A stretch of 5,117 bases of DNA from Candidatus Odinarchaeota archaeon (GTDB taxonomy: Archaea > Asgardarchaeota > Baldrarchaeia > Baldrarchaeales > DXJG01), in assembly GCA_021158895.1 (NCBI GenBank), contig JAGGSW010000169.1:1-5117 (forward strand). The letters are read 5' to 3'. The position numbers and the translations under genes were made by a program. Of this stretch, positions 1 through 5,117 are shown in pieces. The notes under the pieces are model-generated. The model worked only from the letters and a program-made list of their open reading frames with translations, searched no databases and was not told where the DNA came from. Every line of letters starts with the position of its first letter. Positions within the stretch are counted from its first letter, which is position 1.

Positions 1-112
1 TTCCTGTATTGCAGCTGTAGTAAGCTTATTTAAATCATGTAAACCTTTAACCTCAGGATGGAAAAAGGAAAACGGAATACTAGTCTTTCCCTAAGTTCTA
101 AATTTAACGTAA

Positions 113-128
113 CATTATATTTAATTTG
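113..128 (-). promoter_or_regulatory. Possible minus-strand TATA box near the left edge
   Basis: Read on the minus strand, bases 124-113 give TTAAATATAATG preceded by CAAA, which resembles an archaeal TATA element. A start of transcription about 25 nt further on would fall near 95, just ahead of the coding-like minus frame at 90-1. The stretch is so A/T-rich that a chance match is likely, so this is weak support for a leftward gene. Confidence 0.2.
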
Positions 129-193
129 ATTAATTAAAGTAAAACAATTATTTTAGGTTAAGTGAGATAATACTTTTTATTGTTTTAAAAGTC

Positions 194-220
194 AATTTTT
201 ATTTTTTGCAGTTTTTCTGC
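194..220 (+). terminator. T-tract cluster with a 4-bp hairpin, possible terminator
   Basis: The plus strand has three T runs at 196-200, 202-207 and 212-216. The last is flanked by GCAG (208-211) and CTGC (217-220), which can form a short stem with a T5 loop. Archaeal polymerases terminate at U-rich tracts, so this could end a transcript entering from the left. The stem is too short for a convincing bacterial-type terminator, and the upstream gene itself is not established. Confidence 0.2.
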
Positions 221-235
221 TAGTGTTGGAACACA

Positions 236-282
236 ATATTTTTAAAATTATCGTTTACCCCTCCCTTTAAGTAATTAAAAGA
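236..282 (+). promoter_or_regulatory. Candidate TATA boxes for the ferredoxin-oxidoreductase operon
   Basis: Two A/T boxes are candidates: TTTTTAAAA at 239-247, and AATTAAAAG at 273-281. The first is the better TATA match but implies a leader of about 55 nt. The second places the transcription start about 20 nt before the ATG at 325, closer to the box-to-start distances seen for the two divergent genes on the right. No clear BRE distinguishes them, so the assignment is tentative. Confidence 0.3.
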
Positions 283-310
283 ATATGTTTGAAAAACTTT
301 ACAACGTTCC

Positions 311-317
311 AAGGTGA
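311..317 (+). promoter_or_regulatory. SD site AAGGTGA that sets the ferredoxin start
   Basis: AAGGTGA ends 7 nt before the ATG at 325-327, a normal archaeal SD spacing. It supports starting the ferredoxin at this ATG and not at the in-frame TTG at 289-291, which has no SD-like sequence before it. Confidence 0.7.
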
Positions 318-324
318 ATTTGAT

Positions 325-738
325 ATGGTAAAAAGATTAGCTGTTTTGGATACAGAGAGATGTGTAGGCTGTCAAATGTGTATGTTTGCTTGTGCTCGAC
401 GTTACAGCGTAGGGGGACTTGGAAAAAGCGCTATACATGTTAAATCAGCTGGAGGAGTGGAAAGAGGATTTGTAGTTGTAGTTTGTAGAGCATGTCCAGA
501 TCCACCTTGCGCGAAGGTATGTCCAACCCAAGCAATAGTTCCTAGGAAAAATGGTGGAGTTCTTGTTAACCTCGATAAATGTATTGGCTGTAAACTATGT
601 GTGGAAGTTTGCTTAATAGGTGCAGTAATATGGGATGAAGAAACAAATAAGCCTAGAATCTGCACATATTGCGGCTACTGTGCCAACTATTGCCCGCATG
701 GAGTATTAAAGTTCCAAGAAGTAGAGGAGGCAACCTAA
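325..738 (+). CDS. Four-cluster [4Fe-4S] ferredoxin, probable electron-transfer subunit of the adjacent AOR-family enzyme
   Basis: This 137-residue cytoplasmic protein should accept electrons from, or deliver them to, the oxidoreductase encoded next. It contains exactly 16 cysteines in four motifs: C13-x2-C16-x2-C19-x3-C23, C54-x2-C57-x4-C62-x3-C66, C86-x2-C89-x2-C92-x3-C96, and C113-x2-C116-x2-C119-x3-C123, enough for four [4Fe-4S] clusters. Pro follows the last Cys of motifs 2 and 4, but motif 3 has Leu. There is no signal peptide or membrane segment. The family is the HycB/DmsB-like polyferredoxins; small subunits of this size and cluster count accompany WOR5 of Pyrococcus and YdhV of E. 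coli (YdhY). I chose the ATG at 325 because of the AAGGTGA SD; a TTG at 289 would add 12 residues outside the fold. The TAA abuts the next ATG, so the two genes are almost certainly cotranscribed. The partner assignment is inferred from context. Confidence 0.9.
   Translation: MVKRLAVLDTERCVGCQMCMFACARRYSVGGLGKSAIHVKSAGGVERGFVVVVCRACPDPPCAKVCPTQAIVPRKNGGVLVNLDKCIGCKLCVEVCLIGAVIWDEETNKPRICTYCGYCANYCPHGVLKFQEVEEAT
725..730 (+). promoter_or_regulatory. Strong SD AGGAGG for the oxidoreductase gene
   Basis: AGGAGG lies inside the last codons of the ferredoxin gene and ends 8 nt before the ATG at 739. It fixes that start and suggests strong translation of the catalytic subunit from the shared transcript. 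Confidence 0.75.
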
Positions 739-2493
739 ATGCCCGATAAATTTCTACAAAACGTATTATATATTGATCTTACTAGGAGACGTTTTTGGAT
801 TGAAAACAGAAAAGACCTTTTCGAAAAATACCTAGGTGGAGTTGGAGTAGCCACTCAACTTCTACTTGAAGAATGTCCTAAAAATGTTGATCTATTTGAC
901 CCTGAAAATCCTATAATTTTTGCAGTAGGCCCATTAACGGCTGTTTACCCTCTTGCTTCAAAAACCGTAGCCATGTTCAAATCTCCACATACAGGTAATC
1001 TGGGTGAGAGTCACGCTGGAGGCAGAAGTGCTGTAGCCATAAGATCCGCTGGCTATGGTGCAATTGTAATTAAAGGAGCAAGCGAGACACCGATTTACTT
1101 AGCAATACATGAAAGCAAAGTGTACTTTAGAGATGCATCCATCCTATGGGGAATGCGAAGCACATTTACTGTCGGTAGAATCATACGGGAAAACGAGCCT
1201 GGAGCAGGCATAAGAACAATTATGCGTATCGGAAGGGCTGGAGAAAGACTTGTAACTTATGCATCGGTAATAACAGAAACATATAGACACTTCGGTAGAC
1301 TGGGATTAGGAGCTGTTTTCGGAAGCAAAAAACTAAAGGCAATTCTGGTTTCTGGGAAACATTCAATACCTGTAGCCGATAAAAAAATATATAGGGAACT
1401 ATATGATGAGATTTATGATGCTGCTGTTAAATCTCCACTTATGAGGAAATATCACGACTTAGGAACACCTGCAAATGTTTTACCGCTTAATGAACTTGGA
1501 GCATTACCAACAAAAAACCTTAAACAATCAAAATTCGAGTATGCTGAAAAAATTTCAGGTGAATTCCTCGCAGAACACTATCTTGGACGAAGAATTGCAT
1601 GTGCCAGCTGTCCAGTAGCTTGTATACACCTCGCAACTCTGAGAGAACCTTACATTGACGAACCCTACTTTTACAAGACAACATGGGTTTCCTACGATTA
1701 TGAACCTCTATTCGCTCTGGGCTCCATGCTTGGAGGCTTTGATGTACCAGGTTTACTTAAACTTCTAGACGAAATTGATACTCAGGGTTTAGATGCAATG
1801 TCTACAGGTGTTACATTGGCATGGGCAACAGAAGCTATGGAAAAGGGAATTATAACGAAAAACGAGACATTAGGGTTGGAGTTAAAATGGGGAGATTATG
1901 AAACATATAGGAAAGCTGTAATAAACATTGTTAAACAGCCAAACGAGTTTTACCAAGCATTGGCTAGAGGAGCAGAGCATGCTGCATCAAAATATGGTGG
2001 AAAAGACTTTGCCTTGACTTTTGGCGGAAACGAAATGCCTGGCTACCATACAGGTCCAGCTGCCTATGTAGGATTTCTAACCGGCGCAAGACATAGCCAT
2101 CTTGATTCTGCAGGATACAGTTATGACCAAAAAATGTTCAAGACACAAGAAACACCAACTCCGGAGAAAATAGCAGAGCAATTAGTTAAAGAAGAGTCTT
2201 GGAGACAAATACTTTCAAGCCTAGTCATATGCTTCTTTGCAAGAAACATCTATAAACCTGAAATCGTTGTTAAAGCCCTCAAAACCATGGGCTACGAATT
2301 TACGGTTGAAGACTTAAACAAGCTAGGACGAGAGATATTGAAGAAAAAATATGAATTTAAGTTTAGAGAGGGCTTTGATCCAAATAAACTAAGAATACCT
2401 AAAAGAATACTGGAAACCCCAACACCACATGGAAAATTAACTGAGGAAGAAATAAGGAAGGCAGTAAACCTATACTTTGAGAAACTAAAATAA
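739..2493 (+). CDS. Aldehyde:ferredoxin oxidoreductase family protein, tungsten/molybdenum bispyranopterin enzyme (WOR5/YdhV-like)
   Basis: This is a full-length AOR-family catalytic subunit of 584 residues. Members oxidise aldehydes to acids, or run related low-potential reactions, at a W or Mo bispyranopterin and pass electrons to ferredoxin via one [4Fe-4S] cluster. The N-terminal pterin-binding domain shows AGGRSA at 93-98, SAGYGAIVIKG at 103-113 and GRLGLGAVFGSKKLKA at 186-201. Cluster ligands are C288-x2-C291-x3-C295, with C498 as the distant fourth. The first pterin motif is D347-x2-GLD (350-352), followed by STG. E322 and H437 probably match the catalytic Glu and His of characterised enzymes. 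The block at 430-464 (GNEMPGYHTGP, then GARHSHLDSAGYS) recalls the WOR5/YdhV subgroup as I remember it. Two oddities: the Asp usually five residues before the fourth Cys is S493, and no ExxH iron-site motif precedes D347. The dedicated four-cluster ferredoxin upstream fits a heterodimer. The family is clear; the substrate, and W versus Mo, cannot be read from the sequence. A BamB-like benzoyl-CoA reductase role is less likely. Confidence 0.93.
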   Translation: MPDKFLQNVLYIDLTRRRFWIENRKDLFEKYLGGVGVATQLLLEECPKNVDLFDPENPIIFAVGPLTAVYPLASKTVAMFKSPHTGNLGESHAGGRSAVAIRSAGYGAIVIKGASETPIYLAIHESKVYFRDASILWGMRSTFTVGRIIRENEPGAGIRTIMRIGRAGERLVTYASVITETYRHFGRLGLGAVFGSKKLKAILVSGKHSIPVADKKIYRELYDEIYDAAVKSPLMRKYHDLGTPANVLPLNELGALPTKNLKQSKFEYAEKISGEFLAEHYLGRRIACASCPVACIHLATLREPYIDEPYFYKTTWVSYDYEPLFALGSMLGGFDVPGLLKLLDEIDTQGLDAMSTGVTLAWATEAMEKGIITKNETLGLELKWGDYETYRKAVINIVKQPNEFYQALARGAEHAASKYGGKDFALTFGGNEMPGYHTGPAAYVGFLTGARHSHLDSAGYSYDQKMFKTQETPTPEKIAEQLVKEESWRQILSSLVICFFARNIYKPEIVVKALKTMGYEFTVEDLNKLGREILKKKYEFKFREGFDPNKLRIPKRILETPTPHGKLTEEEIRKAVNLYFEKLK

Positions 2494-2497
2494 GGTG

Positions 2498-4273
2498 TTA
2501 AATGGTAACTAAGCCAAGCAACAACCATATCCAAACTATTCCAAACGTTAACAGAAGCAGTGATATCAAGTCTAGTATTAAACCTGCTTTTAACATTTCT
2601 TTTAATTTTACTAAGCCTGTGCTGTAAGCTAAGGTGCTTGGAGGAGTTCCAACTGGTAACGCGAAGTCTAGGGAGGCGGCAATAGCAATTGTAATTGTTA
2701 AAAGAACCGGGTCAACCCCAAGAGATATTGCAAGTGGAATGGCGATTGGAACTAAAATCGAAGCTGCTGCTGTGTTAGAAGCAAACATTGTAATAACGAG
2801 AGATAAAGCACCGACCAAAAAGTTCAATAAAATTACAGGCATACCTTTAAGAGCAGTTAGTTGAAGAGCTATCCACTCACTAACACCTGTGCTCATTAAA
2901 ACTTCACCTAAACATATACCTCCGCCAATAATGAGGACAGCAGACCAGCCAATTTCCTTTATGTCACCCTCATCCAATAGACCTAGAAAGTAAAGTGCAA
3001 CGGCACCTATAAGCGCAATGATGCCACTTGAAATACCATGACCACTAAAACCAATTGCTTTAGCTATAAATTCAGGCATTTTCTCAGTAAACCACAGAAT
3101 AACTGTGCCTACAAAAACTGCAACTACAGCTTTTTGCTGAAAAGTCATGGGACCCAACTTTCTAAGTTCTTCACGACTATGTTCCGCTATCATAGAAAGT
3201 TCCGCTTCTAACTCTTTTTCAGGTTTATAGACCGTTATCAACACTTTCCATGCAACAGGAATAAATATGAAGACATAGGGCATACCGAAAGGTATCCAAT
3301 CCGTAAAGTAGAATTTAATACCAAGCAGTTCTTGTAGCATACCTGCAGCAATGGGGTTAGGTGTAGTTCCTATTAAAGTGCCAATACCACCTATAGTTGC
3401 TGAATAAGCTATGCCGAGAATCATAGCTCTACCATAATTACTTTTAAGACCCTTTTTTCCGAACTTCCCGAGAACAGCTAAACCTATAGGGAGCATTATT
3501 GCTGCAGATGCAGTGTTAGATATCCAGAAACTTAGAAAAGCCGTTGTATACATCATGACAAGGATTAATATTGGGCTTCCGCTACCTGTTCGGGACAGAA
3601 CCCATAAAGCTATTCGTTTGTCTATTTGATGTTTTTGTAAAGCTCTGCCAATAAGTAAACCACCTATTATAAGAGCTACAACAGGATGGAAAAAGGGCGC
3701 AAGAGCTGTTTTCGGGCTAAGTATATTAAATATAACAGCTAATACAGGTATGAGTAAAGCTGAACTAGATAGTGGAATGGCTTCTGTAAACCATAGAAAG
3801 GCTATTAAAAACAGTATTGTAAAAGCTTCTTTCGACCTCACAAGAGGTCTATACCTAAAAACATAGACATCATCTTCAATCCTCGTAGGTCTTACATCAA
3901 CGCTGAAATTCTGGCCTTTTTCAATCGTAATTACAAGTAAACTTGAAGCAATTTTAATAGCTGAATTGTTATGCCAAACAAGTTTAACTTTAAATTCTAT
4001 GACTGAACTGGAAGATAAGACATAGTTTTCCTTAGCGTAGACTGTAACATTAAACTCCCTAAAGCTGAAAACATACTCTTTCCATTCAACAGATTCGCTA
4101 TCTGATAAATTAAAGGTAAAAGAAACCTGCTCAGTTTGAGAGTAATCAGTAGGGTTAGGGAAGGTGAGTTTAGCTGTATAGGTTCCGAGCTGAGCGTTAG
4201 GAGGAGCAAGTATATATGCGATGATTGCAACTAGAAACGATAAAGTTATCAAAACAATTTTTGAACGTTTCAA
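2498..4273 (-). CDS. SLC13/DASS-family anion transporter with a large extracytoplasmic insertion
   Basis: This 591-residue membrane protein belongs to the divalent anion symporter family (VcINDY, SdcS, CitT), which imports di- or tricarboxylates or sulfate, usually with Na+. TM1 is at about 5-23 after a basic start. Residues about 26-145 form a soluble beta-rich stretch not usual in the family. TM2 begins near 150 with the WFTEAIPL signature. Both inverted-repeat signatures are present: SNT at 252-254 with GTTPN at 302-306, and SNT at 499-501 with PVGTPP at 540-545. A charged central loop (about 350-380) ends in LGPMTFQQK. The paired SNT motifs favour a dicarboxylate over sulfate, but the substrate is not proven. 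The frame opens at a GTG (4285-4283), four codons earlier. I prefer the TTG at 4273-4271 because GGTGA (4286-4282) overlaps that GTG and lies 8 nt before the TTG. The gene converges on the oxidoreductase with 4 bp between stops. Confidence 0.9.
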   Translation of the reverse strand: MKRSKIVLITLSFLVAIIAYILAPPNAQLGTYTAKLTFPNPTDYSQTEQVSFTFNLSDSESVEWKEYVFSFREFNVTVYAKENYVLSSSSVIEFKVKLVWHNNSAIKIASSLLVITIEKGQNFSVDVRPTRIEDDVYVFRYRPLVRSKEAFTILFLIAFLWFTEAIPLSSSALLIPVLAVIFNILSPKTALAPFFHPVVALIIGGLLIGRALQKHQIDKRIALWVLSRTGSGSPILILVMMYTTAFLSFWISNTASAAIMLPIGLAVLGKFGKKGLKSNYGRAMILGIAYSATIGGIGTLIGTTPNPIAAGMLQELLGIKFYFTDWIPFGMPYVFIFIPVAWKVLITVYKPEKELEAELSMIAEHSREELRKLGPMTFQQKAVVAVFVGTVILWFTEKMPEFIAKAIGFSGHGISSGIIALIGAVALYFLGLLDEGDIKEIGWSAVLIIGGGICLGEVLMSTGVSEWIALQLTALKGMPVILLNFLVGALSLVITMFASNTAAASILVPIAIPLAISLGVDPVLLTITIAIAASLDFALPVGTPPSTLAYSTGLVKLKEMLKAGLILDLISLLLLTFGIVWIWLLLGLVTI

Positions 4274-4281
4274 TGCTCGTT

Positions 4282-4286
4282 TCACC
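4282..4286 (-). promoter_or_regulatory. SD GGTGA that argues for a TTG start of the transporter
   Basis: On the minus strand GGTGA occupies 4286-4282, overlaps the upstream in-frame GTG (4285-4283) and ends 8 nt before an in-frame TTG (4273-4271). The same GGTGA core stands 7 nt before the ferredoxin ATG. If the GTG were used instead, it would have no SD of its own. Confidence 0.5.
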
Positions 4287-4320
4287 TATTCAAATTCAGC
4301 AAAATACGAGGGCTGCAAAT

Positions 4321-4337
4321 TCTTTTTAATTTTTCGA
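4321..4337 (-). promoter_or_regulatory. BRE/TATA-type promoter of the transporter
   Basis: The minus strand reads CGAAAA followed directly by ATTAAAAAG at 4336-4322, matching a purine-rich archaeal BRE plus TATA box. Transcription would start about 25 nt downstream, near 4302, leaving a short leader of roughly 15 nt to the GTG or 29 nt to the preferred TTG. That leader can carry the GGTGA site. No operator-like inverted repeat is evident around it. Confidence 0.5.
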
Positions 4338-4413
4338 CTTAAACAAATAAACTACACATAAAACCGAATTAACAAAACACAAAACCACCGGTAAATCAAA
4401 GCTTAATAATGTA

Positions 4414-4432
4414 AAAACAAACATTAAATACA
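4414..4432 (+). promoter_or_regulatory. Candidate BRE/TATA promoter for the radical SAM gene
   Basis: AAACAAAC followed by ATTAAATAC (4423-4431) resembles a BRE and TATA box on the plus strand. A start of transcription about 25 nt later, near 4452, gives a leader of about 17 nt to the ATG at 4469. The surrounding sequence is A-rich, so confidence is limited. Confidence 0.4.
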
Positions 4433-4468
4433 ACTAAATTACGTTCAAAACTGCAAGTTGTTAAAAAC

Positions 4469-5117
4469 ATGGAGGTATTTCCACTGAACAACGAGGTACC
4501 AAAGTTTCTAACTGAACTTGAAAACTGCAAGCTATGTGAATGGCAATGTGGTGTAAACAGAATTACCGGAGAACTTGGAGTATGTAAAATAGGTACTCCA
4601 CAGGTTGCAAGCTGCCAACTCCACCCAGCACCGCCTCAAAGCTACACAATTTTCATGGCAGGATGCAACTTTAAATGCCTAAACTGTCAAAACTGGACCA
4701 TAGCACACTACCCTGACACCAACACCGTAATAAGAGGCTACGTAGATCCAAAAGAACTTGCAAAAGAATCCCTTGCCGCAATAAATTCTCCCATGGGGCA
4801 GTTTATAGGCGCAGATCGAATATTTTTCAGCGGCGGAGAACCCACAATACATCTACCCTACATAGAGAAAATAGTGGAAGAAGCCAGAAAAATAGACCCA
4901 GAAACAAAAGTAAACTTTGACACTAACGGGTTATTAACGATGAACTCTTTGAAACGAGTATTAAAATTCACAACCTCCATAACTTTTGACATAAAAGCTT
5001 ACAATGACGATGTTCACAGAGCATTAACAGGAGCTCCATCGGAACCAGTTTTAAGAAACGCTGAATATATCGCCAAACATGCTAGGGACAAACTATGGGA
5101 GTATAGAATCCTAGTAG
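4469..5117 (+). CDS. Radical SAM protein, pyruvate-formate-lyase-activase-like (PflA/PflX group), 3' end cut by the window
   Basis: The 216 visible codons are open to the right edge; relatives of this type are commonly somewhat over 300 residues, so roughly the last third is missing. The radical SAM signature C66-x3-C70-x2-C73 binds the [4Fe-4S] cluster that cleaves S-adenosylmethionine. GGEP at 122-125 is the SAM-contacting motif, and DTNGLL (151-156) and DIKAY (174-178) match later barrel strands of the activase group. A second cysteine set near the N-terminus, C20-x2-C23-x3-C27-x11-C39, with VNR and GELGVC, is typical of COG1313/COG1180 proteins, including the radical SAM member of the AmmeMemoRadiSam set. 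Its target is unknown, and no glycyl-radical enzyme, AMMECR1 or Memo gene is visible here. The start is taken as ATG 4469; GGAGGT at 4471-4476 would instead sit 7 nt before an in-frame CTG at 4484. It is divergent from the transporter with its own likely promoter. Confidence 0.88.
   Translation, partial: MEVFPLNNEVPKFLTELENCKLCEWQCGVNRITGELGVCKIGTPQVASCQLHPAPPQSYTIFMAGCNFKCLNCQNWTIAHYPDTNTVIRGYVDPKELAKESLAAINSPMGQFIGADRIFFSGGEPTIHLPYIEKIVEEARKIDPETKVNFDTNGLLTMNSLKRVLKFTTSITFDIKAYNDDVHRALTGAPSEPVLRNAEYIAKHARDKLWEYRILV

Larger units (their letters stand above)
1..324. other. AT-rich region without a supported gene, upstream of the ferredoxin
   Basis: No complete gene can be supported here. At the left edge two frames stay open for 30 codons: a plus frame ending in TAA at 92-94, and a minus frame covering 90 to 1 that follows a TAG at 93-91. 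The minus frame reads more like protein (it contains PEVKGLHDLNKL) but has no ATG, GTG or TTG. The one minus-strand ATG, at 38-36, is in another frame and stops after two codons. Thirty open codons are not significant alone. Bases 95-290 are extremely A/T-rich and hold T-tracts, a small hairpin and the likely promoter of the ferredoxin operon. There is also a pyrimidine run CCCCTCCC at 258-265. Confidence 0.6.

Noticed and set aside
130..137. Palindrome TTAATTAA as a possible operator
   Set aside because: Short A/T palindromes are expected by chance in sequence this A/T-rich, and it is far from the likely ferredoxin promoter.
289..324. TTG start at 289 for the ferredoxin, adding 12 residues
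   Set aside because: No SD precedes it, while AAGGTGA stands 7 nt before the ATG at 325, and the cluster fold begins right after that ATG.
402..665. An 87-codon open frame on the minus strand inside the ferredoxin gene
   Set aside because: It is antisense to a gene with 16 ordered cysteines, and its translation is Thr/Ser/Pro-rich low-complexity without any recognisable motif.
2292..2534. An 80-codon minus-strand frame across the end of the oxidoreductase gene
   Set aside because: It is antisense to the conserved C-terminal part of the oxidoreductase, overlaps the transporter's 3' end and has no SD or family features.
2634..2864. A 76-codon plus-strand frame within the transporter gene
   Set aside because: It lies opposite the second SNT and PVGTPP region of the transporter and is explained as an antisense shadow of that repeat-rich sequence.
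3997..4230. A 77-codon frame in another register of the transporter's N-terminal domain
   Set aside because: It has the same strand but a different frame inside the transporter; it would require the insertion frame to be wrong, whereas that frame joins TM1 to TM2 without a stop.
4286..4468. CRISPR repeats, small RNA gene or inverted operator in the divergent intergenic region
   Set aside because: I found only A-rich sequence with two promoter-like boxes; there are no regularly spaced repeats, no stable G/C stem and no tRNA-like arms.

Overview
The window looks like part of an archaeal chromosome, probably from an anaerobe. It is AT-rich, uses TTG and GTG starts next to ATG, has GGTGA/GGAGG-type Shine-Dalgarno (SD) sites, and has A/T-rich boxes that read as BRE/TATA promoters, with no bacterial -35/-10 pairs. 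A tungsten-type aldehyde oxidoreductase paired with a four-cluster ferredoxin also fits an anaerobic, possibly thermophilic archaeon. The phylum cannot be fixed from the sequence; a Thermoproteota/Bathyarchaeia-like source is only a guess.

Layout. Bases 1-324 contain no gene I can defend: a very AT-rich leader, with a coding-like frame at the left edge that lacks a start. On the + strand, a 137-residue ferredoxin with 16 cysteines in four motifs (325-738) is followed directly by a 584-residue aldehyde:ferredoxin oxidoreductase (AOR) family protein (739-2493). The two stand as an operon, each with its own SD. The oxidoreductase converges on a minus-strand SLC13/DASS-type anion transporter (2498-4273), with only 4 bp between the stop codons. 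A 195-bp divergent intergenic region carries a promoter for the transporter and probably another for a + strand radical SAM protein that runs off the right edge (4469-5117).

How the genes may work together. The ferredoxin and oxidoreductase resemble the two-subunit WOR5/YdhY-YdhV type, in which the catalytic subunit oxidises (or reduces) a substrate at a tungsto/molybdo-bispyranopterin and passes electrons through its own 4Fe-4S cluster to the polyferredoxin. The transporter probably moves a dicarboxylate or similar anion. The radical SAM protein belongs to the pyruvate-formate-lyase-activase-like group. Nothing in the sequence ties transporter or radical SAM protein to the oxidoreductase beyond adjacency.

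The most unusual items are a roughly 120-residue beta-rich extracytoplasmic insertion in the transporter that holds all four of its N-glycosylation sequons; a Ser where the AOR family usually has the pterin-contacting Asp before the fourth cluster cysteine; and SD-like sequences overlapping the first start codons of both divergent genes. I see no CRISPR array, mobile element, tRNA or rRNA.
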